64,000 nt of DNA, taken from NCBI RefSeq assembly GCF_963678635.1, contig NC_087066.1:49535581-49599580 (forward strand), written 5' to 3'. Below are positions 1 through 14,130 of the stretch, piece after piece. Made by a program: the position numbers and the translations under genes. A model generated the notes under the pieces. The model searched no databases and was not told the DNA's origin. It saw nothing but the letters and a program-made list of their open reading frames with translations. How positions within the stretch are numbered: position 1 is the first letter of the stretch; each line of letters begins with the position of its first letter. Source of the stretch: Symsagittifera roscoffensis. Its lineage: Eukaryota; Xenacoelomorpha; Acoela; Convolutidae.

Positions 1-3000
1 GCGACTATGCAAATATTTTAGCTGTTTTAATTGTGCAAAGAAAGGCATTAAAAGACTTTTCTAGCTGATTTTAATTATACAAAAGCAATATTTTTTTCCA
101 GATTATGGCCGTTTTGCATAAATATCAAATGTACGAAAAAGACTAGGATGGAGTTTCTTAGTGAAGATCGACCAGGGTTAACATTGACAGCTAAAAACTT
201 TGAATCCTTGCTGGAAAGTTACTCAAAAATAGAAAAAATTGACCAAAAAAAAGCTGTAAAACAACTGTAAAAACTGAAAAAACTTGAAGCAAATCTAAAA
301 TTCACAGTTCTCAAAAAAAGCGAGACAAAAATTGATGCTTGCTGTCGGGTTGTGCAATGCAATGCATTTAATTAGAAATCATTTTTAAGAAAAAGTTTAA
401 CGCAATGCTTCAACCAGTACTTGTCTTTTTCAAAAAAGACTTTTAAGGTTACAAACGGAAAAAAAAGAAATTTTTTGCAGGTTTTTATTATACAAAAGAA
501 AAACTTTTTCCAGACAATAGCTGTTTTGCGTAATTATCAATTTGTACGAAAAGGACGATGAGGGACTTTTTATGAAGATTGACCTGGGTTAACATTGACA
601 GCTAACAACTTTGAATCCTTGCCAAAACTACTCAAAACTTAAAAAATGATCAAGAAAAAGTTGTAAGACAATTGTAAAAACTAGCAAAAATTGAAACAAA
701 TTTGAGAAATTACTGTGCTCGAAAAAAATGCTTCAGGTAAAGTAATGACAGCTGTCGGGTTGTGTAAAACTATGCAATTTTCAGAAGTTTCAATCTACAA
801 AAAAAGATAACGCAATGCATCAATCATTACTTGACTATTTCAAAAACTTTTCCAAAAATTTTCAATCTTTCAATTCTGAATCATGATTTTAACTTCTCTA
901 ACGTCATTTGAAAATCAACTGTTGATATTTGGTATATTTGTGAAAAAAACAAATTTTACAAATATTGAACTCAACCTGACAAAATTTTCATGATTTGGTC
1001 GATTCAAAAAAAACTATGCACCAACTTTTTATTAAATAAGACGACTTCGAAAATATTCTTTTCTGAAAACAACTATTAATTTTGGCCTTAAACATTTCCT
1101 AGAGACCAAGTTTCTTTCTGACAATGGAGCAAAAAAAAATGCGAAAAGTCTTTTATTGAAGAGAACTTATCAGCTTTTGATGGTTATGGAGAATATGCGT
1201 TGGATTTTAAATAGAGTAAGTTTTTATCAAAACATCGAATGAGATGTTTGGGTAATGTTGCTTAGAAATTTTTGTCATTTGAAAATCAATTGAGTATCTT
1301 TCGATTTTAACCTTGTTTTTTAGACGTTGTTTTTAAAATTTTATTCTGATATTTGAAGATGCAACCAAAAAGTACCCGGTTCAAGCAGGCAAAGCTATCT
1401 AACAATTCAAAACAATGATCTTGACTGGTTATTTTTTTCATCCCCAATTCAAAAATTTGCTAAAAACCGGCTTTTTGGAATTACCGTAAAGTTGTCCGGG
1501 ATCATTTATCAAAATTGACGACAAAAGGATGTTTTCGCAAACTTCTTTGCCAATGTCGAATTTAATCTGCGACTATGAAAAACTACTAGCCGTTGTAATC
1601 GTGTGTAAAAAGGCACTAAAAGAAATTTCTACCAGGTTTTTATTATACAGAAGCAAAGTTTTTTCCAGATTATAGCCGTTTTGCAAAAAAAATCAATTTG
1701 TACGAAAAGGACGATGAAAGACTTTTTATGAAGGTTGACCAGGGTTAACATTGACAGCTAACGACTTTGAATCCTTGCCGAAAAATACTCCAAAGTAAGA
1801 AACTGATCGAGAAAAAGTTGTAAGACATTGTAAAACTTAGAAAAACTTGAAACAAATCTAAGAAATTACTGTGCTCGAAAAAAATTGCTACAGGTAAAGG
1901 GATGATAGCTGTCGGGTTTTGTAGAGCTATGCTTTTTTAAAAGTTTCAATCTACAAAAAAATAGATAACGCAATGCATCAATCAATACTTGACTATTTAA
2001 AAACTTCCCCAAAATTTTTAAACTTTTAATTCTGAATCATAATTTTAACTTCTCTAACGTCACTTGAAAAGCAACTCTTGAATTTTGCGGTTTTTCCCGT
2101 TGAAAACAAAACCATATTTTACAAATATTGAACTCACCATGAAAAAAAACTTCTGTGATTTGGTCGATTTTAAAAATCTTTTCAAGATAGCATGACTTTA
2201 AAAACATTCGTTTCAGAAATTTTTATATACAAATACGATGCAAAAAAACATGGATGGTTTGCAAAATATTTATCAATGAAGTGAATTTATCGGCTAATAA
2301 CGTTAATTGAGGAATGCGTAGGCTGTTAAATGGCGTAAATTTTTATTAGAACCTCGAATGAGCTATTTGGGTAGGATTGATTTTGTCATGTTCAAAGCAA
2401 TTAGGTAGCGTCCGATACTTAGATTATTTTTCGATGTTGTTTGAACTTTTGTTCTCATGATGCAACCGCAAACTAAGCGATTCAAACAGTCTAAGCTATC
2501 TTTTATTTCGAAACATTGATCATGACTGGTTATGTTCACTCATCCCTAAAACAAAAGTTTAACAAAAACTGGATCTTTAGAATTAGCATGAAGTTGTCGG
2601 GATCATTCATCAAGTTTGGCACGTTAAGGATGTTTTCGCCACTTTTTTCTTAATGTCGGTTTTACTCGTCGGCTATGGAAAACTATAAGCCATTGTAATT
2701 CTGTGAAAAAAGACGTTGAAGGGATTTTCTAGCAGAATTTCATTATACAAAAGCTATATGTTTTTTCCAGACTATGGCTATTTTGCATAATTATCAAGTT
2801 GTACGAAAAAGATGAGGAGGGGATTTTTGTGATGATTGACCAAGGTTAACACTGACAGATAACGATTTTAATTCCTTGCCAAAAATTACTCCAAAAAATC
2901 ATAAAAAAAAGTTGTAAAACAACTGTAAAATTTAAAAAATTCTGAAACAAGTCTAAAGAATCACTGTTCTCAAAAAAATGTTTCACAAAAATTAATGATT

Positions 3001-6000
3001 GCTGTCGGGTTGTGCAGAACTATGCATTCAATTAAATATCAATTTTAAAAAAATTTAATTCAATGCACTAACCGTTAATTGACCAATTCAAAAAGACTTC
3101 AAAAAATACAATTTTTCTTATCTGAATCATGAATCTGACTTCTCTAACGTCACTTGAAAAGCAACTCCAGAATTTTGCGGTATTTCTCCGTTAAAAAACA
3201 TTTTCTACAGTCATTGAACTCACCATGAAAAAAACTTCCATGATTTGATCGATTCTTAAAAACTTGCACCAGTTTTTTAAATAGGTTAATAGGTTGACTT
3301 TAAAAACATTCGTTTCTAGAAACATTTTTAAGTTTTTGCCTGAAAAATTTCATAGAGACCAAGTTTATATACGACTATGATGCAAAAAAAAGATGGAGGG
3401 AATGCGTTGGCTGTTAAATAGCGTAAATTTTTATTAGAAACTTCAATGAGCTATATGGATAAGATTGATTAAAACATTTTGTCATGTTGAAAGCATTAAG
3501 GTAGCGTTTCGATTTTTAGATTGTTTTTCGATGTTGTTTCAATACTTTCGTTCTCGTATCTGAAGATGCAACCGAAGACTGCACAATTCAAACAGTCTAA
3601 GCTATCCTTTATTTCGAAACATTGATCATGACTGGTTATGTTCTCTCATCCCTAAAACAAAAGTTCAACAAAAACTGGATCTTAAGAATTAGCATGAAGT
3701 TGTCGGGATCATTCATCAAGTTTGGCACGTTAAGGATGTTTTCGCCACCTTTTTTTAATGTCGGTTTTACTCGTCGGCTATGGAAAACTATAAGCCATTG
3801 TAATTCTGTGAAAAAAGACGTTGAAGGGATTTTCTAGCAGAATTTCATTATACAAAAGCTATATGTTTTTTCCAGACTTTGGCTATTTTGCATAATTATC
3901 AAGTTGTACGAAAAAGATGAAGAGGGAGTTTTTATGATGATCGACCATGGCTAACATTGACAGATAACGATTTTGAATCCTTGCCAAAAAATTACTCAAA
4001 AAAATTGATCAAAAAAAATTTGTACAACAACTGTAAAATTTAGAAAAACTGAAACAAGTCCAAAGACTCAATTCAAACAGTCTAAGCTATCCTTTATTTC
4101 GAAACATTCATCATGACTGGTTATGTTACTTCATCCCTAAAACAAAAGTTCAACTAAACCTGGATCTTTAGAATTGGCATGAATTGTCGGGATCATTTAT
4201 CAAAAAAAAATGCTACACAAAAATTGATGATTGCTGTCGGGTTGTGCAGAACTATGCATTTATTTGAAAATCAGTTTCAAAAAATTTAACGCAATGCACT
4301 ATCCCGTAATTGACCATTCCAAAAAAGACTTCAAAAATTAAAATTTTCTTATCTGAATCATGAATCTAACTTCTCTAACGTCACTTGAAAAGCAACTCTT
4401 GAATTTTGCGGTATTTCCCCGTTAAAAACCATTTTTTTTGTACAATCCTTGAACTCACCATCAAAAAAAAACTTCCTTGAATTGATCAATTCTAAAAAAC
4501 TTGAACCACTTTATTAAATAGTCTAAAAGGTTGACTTTGAGAACGTTCGTTTCTAAAAACTTTTTTTAGGTTTTGCCTGAAAAACTTCATAGAGACAAAG
4601 TTTATATACGACCATGATGCAAAAACAAGATGGATAGTTTGCGATATATTTTTTTATGAAGAGAGTTTATCAGCTATTAACGGTAATGGAGGGAATGCGT
4701 TGCCTGTCAAATAGCGTAACTTTTTATTAGAACCTTAAATGAGCTACATGGGTAAAATTAAATGAAACATTTTGTCATACTGAAAGCATTTAGGTAGCAT
4801 TTCGATACTTAGATTGTTTTTCGAAGTTGTTTTAAAATTTTCGTTCTCATATCTGAAGATGCAAGGGCAGACTACTCAATTCAAACAGTCTAAGCTATCC
4901 TTTATTTCGAAACATTAATCATGACTGGTTATGTTACTTCATCCCTAAAACAAAAGTTCAACTAAACCTGGATCTTTAGAATTGGCATGAATTGTCGGGA
5001 TCATTTATCAAAATTGGCACCAAAGTATGTTTTCGCCACTTTTACGTTAATGTCGGTTTTAATCTTCAACTATGGAAAACTATAGGCCGTTGTAATTGTG
5101 TGAAAAAAGACGTTGAAGGGTTTTTCTAGCAGAATTTCATTATACAAAAGCTAAATGTTTTTTCCAGATTATGGCTGTTTTGCATGATTATCAAGTTGTA
5201 CGAAAAAAATGAAGTGAGAAATTTTATGATGATTGACCAGGGTTACCATTGTCAGATAACGATTTTGATTCTTTGCCAAAAAATTACTCAAAAAAATTGA
5301 TCAAAAAAAAGTTGTAAAACAACTGTAAAATTTAGAAAAACTGAAACAAGTCCAAAGACTCACTGCTCTCGAAAAAAAATGCTACACAAAAATTGATGAT
5401 TGCTGTCGGGTTGTGCAGAACTATGCATTTATTTGAAAATCAGTTTCAAAAAATTTAACGCAATGCACTATCCCGCAATTGACCATTCCAAAAAAGACTT
5501 CAAAAATTACAATTTTTCTTATCTGAATCATGAATCTAACTTCTCTAACGTCACTTGAAAAGCAACTCTTGAATTTTGCGGTATTTTTCGCCTCTTTTGT
5601 TAGTGTCGGTTTTGATCTCCGACTATGTAAAAGTATTAATCATTGTGATTGTGTGAAAAAAGACGTCAAAGGAAGTTTCTAGCAGTTTTTCATTATACAA
5701 AAGCTATATATTTTTTCCAGATTATGGCTGTTTTGCATAATTATCAAGTTGTACGAAAAAGCTGAATTGGGAGTTTTTACGATGATCAACCAGGGTTAAC
5801 ATTGACAGCTGACGATTTTGAATTCTTGCCAAAAAATTACTCAAAAAAATTGAACAAAAAAAATTTGTAACACAACTGTAAAATGTAGAAAAACCTGAAA
5901 CAAGTCCAAAGACTCACTGCTCTCGAAAAAAAAATGCTACACAAAAATTGATGATTGCTGTCGGGTTGTGCATAACTATGCACTTATTTAATAATCAATT

Positions 6001-9000
6001 TTCAAAAAGTTTAACGCAATGCACTATCCCGTAATTGATCCTTCCAAAAAATACTTCAAAAATTACAATTTTTCTTATCTGAATCATCAATCTAACTTCT
6101 CTAACTTCACTTGAAAAGCAACTCTTGAATTTTGCGATATTTCCTTGTTATAAAACCCTTTTCTACAATCATTGAACTCACCATGAAAAAAAATCCACGA
6201 TTTAATCAATTCTAAAAAACTTGCACCAGTTTATTAAATCGGTTAAAAGGTTGACTTTAAGAACTTTCGTTTCTAAAAAGTTTTTTAAGTTTTTGCCTGA
6301 AAAACTTCATAGAGACCAAGTTTATATACAACTATGATGCAAAAAAAAAGATGGATGGTTTGCGATATACTTTTTTATGCAGAGAATTTATCAACTTTTA
6401 GCGGTACTGGAGGGAATGCGTTGGGTGTTGAATAGCGTACATTTTTATTAGAACCTCAAATGAGCTATATGTGTAAGATTGATTTAAACATTTTGTAGTA
6501 GCTTTTCGATATTTAGATTGTTTTTCGAAGTTGTTTTAAAACTATCGTTCTCATATCTGAAGATGCAAGGGAAGACTACATAATTCAGACAGTCTAAGCT
6601 ATCCTTTATCTCGAAACAGTGATCATGACTGGTTATATTCCTTCATCCCTAAAACAAAACTCAACAAAAACTGGATCTTTAGAATTAGCATTAAGTTGAT
6701 GGGATCATTTATCTAAATTGCCAACAAGAGGATGTTTTCGCCTCTTTTGTTAGTGTCGGTTTTGATCTCCGACTATGTAAAAGTGTTAATCATTGTTATT
6801 GTGTGAAAAAAGACGTCAAAGGAAGTTTCTAGCAGTTTTTCATTATACAAAAGCTATATATTTTTTCCAGATTATGGCTGTTTTGCATAATTATCAAGTT
6901 GTACGAAAAAGATGAATTGGGAGATTTTATGATGATTGACCAGGGTTAACAATGACAGCTGACAATTTTGAATTCTTGCCAAAAAATTACTCAAAAATAT
7001 TGAACAAAAAAAAAAGTGGTAAAACAACTGTAAAATCTAGAAAAACTTGAAAAAATTCTAAAGAGTGACTGTTCTCGAAAAAAAATGCTACACAAAAATT
7101 GATGATTGCTGTCGGGTTGTGCAGAACTATGCATTCATTTAACAATCAATTTTTAAAAAAAATTAACGCAATGCACTAACCGTTAATTGACAATTTTAAA
7201 AAAGACTTCAAATTTTACAATTTTTCTTATCTGAATCATGAATCTAACTTCTCTAACGTCACTTGAAAAGCAACTCTTGAATTTTGCGGTATTTCCCGTT
7301 AAAAACCATTTTTTTTTTACAATCCTTGAACTCACCATCAAAAAAAAAACTCCTTGAATTGATCAATTCTAAAAAACTTGAACCACTTTATTGAATAGTC
7401 TAAAAGGTTAAAAGGTTGACTTTGAGAACGTTCGTTTCTAAAAACTTTTTTTAGGTTTTGCCTGAAAAACTTCATAGAGACCAAGTTTATATACGACCAT
7501 GATGCAACAACAAGATGGATAGTTTGCGATATATTTTTTTATGAAGAGAGTTTATCAGCTATTAACGGTAATGGAGGGAATGCGTTGCCTGTCAAATAGC
7601 GTAACTTTTTATTAGAACCTTAAATGAGCTATATGGATAAAATTGAAAAAAAAAAACATTTTGTCATGTTGAAAGCATTTAGGTAGCATTTCGATACTTA
7701 GATTGTTTTTCGAAGATGTTTTAAAATTTTCGTTCTCATATCTGAAGATGCAAGGGCAGACTACTCAATTCAAACAGTCTAAGCTATCCTTTATCTCGAA
7801 ACAGTGATCATGACTGGTTATATTCCTTCATCCCTAAAACAAAAACTCAACAAAAACTGGATCTTTAGAATTAGCATTAAGTTGATGGGATCATTTATCT
7901 AAATTGCCAACAAGAGGATGTTTTCGCCTCTTTTGTTAGTGTCGGTTTTGATCTCCGACTATGTAAAAGTATTAATCATTGTGATTGTGTGAAAAAAGAC
8001 GTCAAAGGAAGTTTCTAGCAGTTTTTCATTATACAAAAGCTATATATTTTTTCCAGATTATGGCTGTTTTGCATAATTATCAAGTTGTACGAAAAAGATG
8101 AATTGGGAGTTTTTACGATGATCGACCAGGGTTAACATTGACAGCTGACGATTTTGAATTCTTGCCAAAAAATTACTCAAAAAAATTGAACAAAAAAAAT
8201 TTGTAACACAACTGTAAAATGTAGAAAAACCTGAAACAAGTCCAAAGACTCACTGCTCTCGAAAAAAAATTGCTACACAAAAATTGATGATTGCTGTCGG
8301 GTTGTGCAGAACTATGCACTTATTTAAAAATCAATTTTCAAAACGTTTAACGCAATGCACTATCCCGTAATTGACCCTTCCAAAAAATACTTCAAAAATT
8401 ACAATTTTTCTTATCTGAATCATCAATCTAACTTCTCTAACTTCACTTGAAAAGCAACTCTTGAATTTTGCGATATATGCTTGTTATAAAACCCTTTGCT
8501 ACAATCATTGAACTCACCATGAAAAAAAATCCACGATTTAATCAATTCTAAAAAATTTGCACCAGTTTATTAAATCGGTTAAAAGGTTGACTTTAAGAAC
8601 TTTCGTTTCTAAAAAGTTTTTTAAGTTTTTGCCTGAAAAACTTCATAGAGACCAAGTTTATATACAACTATGATGCAAAAAAAAAGATGGATGGTTTGCG
8701 ATATACTTTTTTATGCAGAGAATTTATCAACTTTTAGCGGTAATGGAGGGAATGCGTTGGATGTTAAATAGCGTAAACATTTATTAGAACCTAAATTCTT
8801 AGAACCTATAATCTAAATTTCCGAGAAGAGGATGTTTTCGCCACTTTTTTGATAGTGTCGGTTTTAATCTCCGACTTTGTAAAACTATTGGTCGTTGTAA
8901 TTGTGTGGAAAAAGATGTTAAAGGAAATTTCTAGCAGTTTTTCATTATACAAAAGCTACATATTTTTTCCAGATTATGGCTGTTTTGCATAATTATCAAG

Positions 9001-12000
9001 TTGTACGAAAAAGATGAATTGGGAGTTTTTATGATGATCGACCAGGGTTAAAATTGAAGCTGACGATTTTGAATCCTTGCCAAAAAATTACTCAAAAAAA
9101 ATGAACAAAAAAAAATGTGAAACAACTGTAAAATTTAGAAAAACCTGAAACAAGTATAAAAACTAACTGCTCTCGAAAAAAAAATGCCTCACAAAAATTG
9201 ATGATTGTTGTCGGGTTGTGCAGAAATATGCCTTTATTTAAAAATAAATTTTTGAACAGTTCAACGCAATGCACTAACCGTTAATTGACCAATTCAAAGA
9301 GACTTCAAAAAATACAATTTTTCTTATCTGAATCATGAATCTAAATTCTCTAACGTCACTTTAAAAACAATTCTTGAATTTTGCGGTATTTCCCCGTTAA
9401 AAACATTTTCTACAGTCATTGAACTCACCATGAAAAAAACTTCTATGATTTGATCGATTCTTAAAAACTTGCACCAGTTTTTTAAATAGGTTAATAGGTT
9501 GACTTTAAGAACTTTCGTTTCTAAAAAGTTTTTTAAGTTTTTGCCTGAAAAACTTCATAGAGACCAAGTTTATATACAACTATGATGCAAAAAAAAAGAT
9601 GGATGGTTTGCGATATACTTTTTTATGCAGAGAATTTATCAACTTTTAGCGGTACTGGAGGGAATGCGTTGGGTGTTGAATAGCGTAAATTTTTATTAGA
9701 ACCTCAAATGAGCTATATGTGTAAGATTGATTCAAACATTTTGTAGTAGCTTTTCGATATTTAGATTGTTTTTCGAAGTTGTTTTAAAACTATCGTTCTC
9801 ATATCTGAAGATGCAAGGGAAGACTACACAATTCAGACAGTCTAAGCTATCCTTTATCTCGCAACAGTGATCATGACAGGTTATAATCCTTCATCCTTAA
9901 AACAAAAACTCAACAAAAACTGGATCTTTTGAATTAGCATGAAATTGTTGGGATCATTAATCTAAATTGCCAACAAGAGGATGTTTTCGCCATTTTTTTG
10001 TTAGTGTCGGTTTTAATCTCCGACTATGTAAAACTGTTAGTCATTGTAATTGTGTGAAAAAAGACGTTACAAGAAGTTTCTAGCAGTTTTTTGTTTTACA
10101 AAAGCTATATATTTCTTTCCAGATAACGGTTGTTTTGCATAATTATCAAATTGTACGAAAAAGATGAATTGGGAGATTTTATGATGATTGACCAGGGTTA
10201 ACAATGACAGCTGACAATTTTGAATTCTTGCCAAAAAATTACTCAAAAATATTGAACAAAAAAAAAGTGGTAAAACAACTGTAAAATCTAGAAAAACTTG
10301 AAAAAATTCTAAAGAGTCACTGTTCTCGAAACAAAAAGCTACACAAAAATTGATGATTGCTGTCGGGTTGTGCAGAAATATGCCTTTATTTTAAAATCAA
10401 TTTAAAAAAAATTTAACGCAATGAACTAACTGTTAATTGACCTTTTCAAAAAAGACTTCAAAAATTACAATTTTTTTAATCTGAATCATGAATCTAACTT
10501 CTCTAACGTCACTTGAAAAGCAATTCTTGAATTTTGCGGTATTTCCCGGTTAAAAAACCATTCTCTACAATCATTGAACTCACCATGAAGAAAACTTTCA
10601 TGATTTGATCGATTTTAAAAAACTTGCACCAGTTTAATAAATAGGATAAATAGGTTGACTTTAAAAACATTCGTTTCTAAAAACATTTTTAAGTTTTTGC
10701 CTGAAAATCTTCATAGAGACCAAGTTTATATACGACTATGATGCAAAAAAACACGGATATTATGCAAAGGATCTATTAAGGGAGAGAATCAGTCAGCAAT
10801 TGACGGTAATGGAGGGAATGCGTTGAATGTTACATAGCGTGAACTTTTATTAGAACCTCGGATGAGCTATATGGGTGAGATTGAATAAACATTTTTGTCG
10901 TGTTAAAAGCGTTAGATAGCGTTTTGATATTTGGATTGTTTTTCGATGTTGTTGTAAAACTTTTGTTCTCATATCTGAAGAAGCAACCGAAAACTACTTG
11001 ATTCAAACAGTCTAAGCTATCCTTTATCTCGGAACAGTGATCATGACTGGTTATATTTCTTCATCCCTAAAACAAAAATTCAACTAAAACTGGATCTTTA
11101 GAATTAGCATGAAGTTGTTGGGATCATTTATCAAAATTGGCAACAAAAGGATGTTTTCGCGACTTTTTTTGTTAAGGTCGGTTTTAACCTTCCACTATGG
11201 AGAACTATAAGCCGTTGTAACTGTGTGAAAACAAAAACGTTAAAGGAACTTTCTAGCACTTTTTCATTATGCAAAAGCTATATAGATTTTTCCAGATTAT
11301 GGCTGTTTTGCATAATTATCAAGTTGTACGAAAAATATGAAGAGGGAGTTTTTATGATGATCGACCGGGCTAACATTGACAGATAACGATTTTGAATCCT
11401 TGCCAAAAATTTACTCAAAAAAATTGGACAAAAAAAATGTAAAACAACTGTAAAAACTAGAAAAATTTGAAACAAGTCTAAAAACTCACTGTTCTCGAGA
11501 AAAAATGTTACTCAAAAATTGATTATTGATGTCGGCTTGTGCAGAACTAGGCATTTACTTAACAATCAATTTCAAAAAAAAATTTAACGCAATGCACTAA
11601 CCGTTAATTGACCATTTTAAAAATGACTTCAAGTATTACAATTTTTCTTATCTGAATCATGAATCTAATTTCTCTAACGTCACTTGAAAAGCAACTCTTG
11701 AATTTTGCGGTATTTCCCCGTTAAAAACCATTTTCTACAATCAATGAACTCACCATGAAAAAAAATCCACGATTTAATCAATTCTAAAAAACTTGCACCA
11801 GTTTATTAAATCGGTTAAAAGGTTGACTTTAAGAACTTTCGTTTCTAAAAAGTTTTTTAAGTTTTTGCCTGAAAAACTTCATAGAGACCAAGTTTATATA
11901 CAACTATGATGCAAAAAAAAGATGGATGGTTTGCGATATACTTTTTTATGCAGAGAATTTATCAACTTTTAGCGGTAATGGAGGGAATGCGTTGGATGTT

Positions 12001-14130
12001 AAATAGCGTAAACATTTATTAGAACCTAAATTCTTAGAACCTATAATCTAAATTTCCGAGAAGAGGATGTTTTCGCCACTTTTTTGATAGTGTCGGTTTT
12101 AATCTCCGACTTTGTAAAACTATTGGTCGTTGCAATTGTGTGGAAAAAGATGTTAAAGGAAATTTCTAGCAGTTTTTCATTATACAAAAGCTACATATTT
12201 TTTCCAGATTATGGCTGTTTTGCATAATTATCAAGTTGTACGAAAAAGATGAATTGGGAGTTTTTATGATGATCGACCAGGGTTAAAATTGAAGCTGACG
12301 ATTTTGAATCCTTGCCAAAAAATTACTCAAAAAAAAATGAACAAAAAAAAATGTGAAACAACTGTAAAATTTAGAAAAACCTGAAACAAGTATAAAAACT
12401 AACTGCTCTCGAAAAAAAAATGCCTCACAAAAATTGATGATTGTTGTCGGGTTGTGCAGAAATATGCCTTTATTTAAAAATAAATTTTTGAACAGTTCAA
12501 CGCAATGCACTAACCGTTAATTGACCAATTCAAAAAGACTTCAAAAAATACAATTTTTCTTATCTGAATCATGAATCTAAATTCTCTTACGTCACTTTAA
12601 AAACAATTCTTGAATTTTGCGGTATTTCCCCGTTAAAAACATTTTCTAGTCATTGAACTCACCATGAAAAAAACTTCCATGATTTGATCGATTCTTAAAA
12701 ACTTGCACCAGTTTTTTAAATAGGTTAATAGGTTGACTTTAAAAACATTCGTTTCCAGAAACATTTCGTTCCCGAAAAGCTTCATAGAGACCAAGTTTAT
12801 GCACGATTATGATGCAAAAAAAACATGGATGGTATGCGAAAGATCTCTTAAGGAAGAGATTCAGTCAGCTATTGACGGTAATGGAGGGAATGCGTTGGAT
12901 GTTAAAGGTTAGAATCTTGGATGAGCTATATGGGTGAGATTGAATAAATATTTTTGTCGCGTTAAAAGCATTTGGTAGCGTTTTGATGTTTGGATTGTTT
13001 TTCGATGTTGTTGTATTTTTTTTGTTCTCATATCTGAGAAGCAACCAAAAACTACACGATTCAAACAGTCAAAGCTATCTAATAATTCGAAACAATGATC
13101 ATGACTGGTTATGTTCTTTCATCCCTAAAAGCAAAGTTCAACAGTAGCTGAATCTTTAGAAAAACCATGAAGTTGTCTGCGATCAATTGTCAAAAATCGC
13201 AACAAGAGGATGTTTTAACATTTTTTGGTTAGTGTCGTTTTGAAACTCCGACTATGGATATTTATTAACCATTGTAATTGTTTTGAAAAATGCGTTAAAG
13301 AATATTTTTGCCAGATTTTCATTAAACAGAGCAATTTTTTTCCAGATTATGGCTTTTTTTGCAAATTTATCAAGATGTACGAAAAAGACGAGGAGGGAAT
13401 TCTTATGAAGATCGAACACGGTTAACATTGACGGCTGAAGACTTTGAATTCTTGCCGGAAAGCACTCAAAAATAAAAAGAACTGACCAAAAAACTTAAAA
13501 AAAAACAATCGCAAAATTTAGAAAAACTTGAAACAAATTTTTAGAAATTTTTGTGCTCGAAAAAGAATGCTACAGGCAAGTGATGATAGCTGTCAGGTTG
13601 TGTAAAACTATGAACTTTTTTAAAAATTTCAATCTAAAGAAAGTAGATAACGCAATGCCATAATCATTACTTGACTATTAACAAAATGACCCCAAAAAAA
13701 CTTCAACTTTTAATTTTGATTCAAACTTTTAATTTTGAATCATGGTTTCAAGTTTTCTGACGTCACTTCAAATGCCCGTCTTGAATGTTGTGGCAACTTT
13801 CATTTCAATAAAAAATTTTCTACAAACATTGAACTGACCATGAAGATCTTTAACATGACCTGGTTGCTTCTGAAAAACTGTGCACAGCTTTATTAAGAAG
13901 GATGACTTCAATTACACACGGTTCTGGCAAAATTTTTGATTTAGATTTTTGCTTGAATAATTTCATAGAAACCAAGTTTATGTACGACAATGATTCTAAA
14001 AAACTTCGTTGGTACATCATAGATTTTTTTATGAAAAAAATTCATCCGCTATCGACGGTAATGGAGCGAGAGCAATGGGTTTGAAATAGGATGAGGTTGT
14101 TCTTAGTACCTCGAAGGAGCTGCTGCTATA
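1..14130. repeat. Tandem satellite array, about 1.15-kb units
   Basis: The same 1.1-1.2 kb sequence recurs with moderate divergence. A landmark containing GCTGTCGGGTTGTG occurs near 345, 743, 1908, 3002, 4232, 5403, 5957, 7106, 8295, 9209, 10361, 11530, 12444 and 13589. Most spacings are 1,094-1,230 bp; two are about 914 bp and one about 554 bp, which marks internally deleted unit types. A second landmark, GATCATGACTGGTTATG, recurs in step (2516, 3624, 4917, 6622, 7806, 9871, 11039, 13097). The array is already running at base 1, so it extends left of the window. Homology fades out near 14.13 kb. Units are AT-rich with many A and T homopolymers and hold no open frame longer than about 75 codons, so I see no coding role. 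The few short ORFs (for example 9092-9274 and 12283-12510) are the same repeat segment read twice. Confidence 0.92.
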
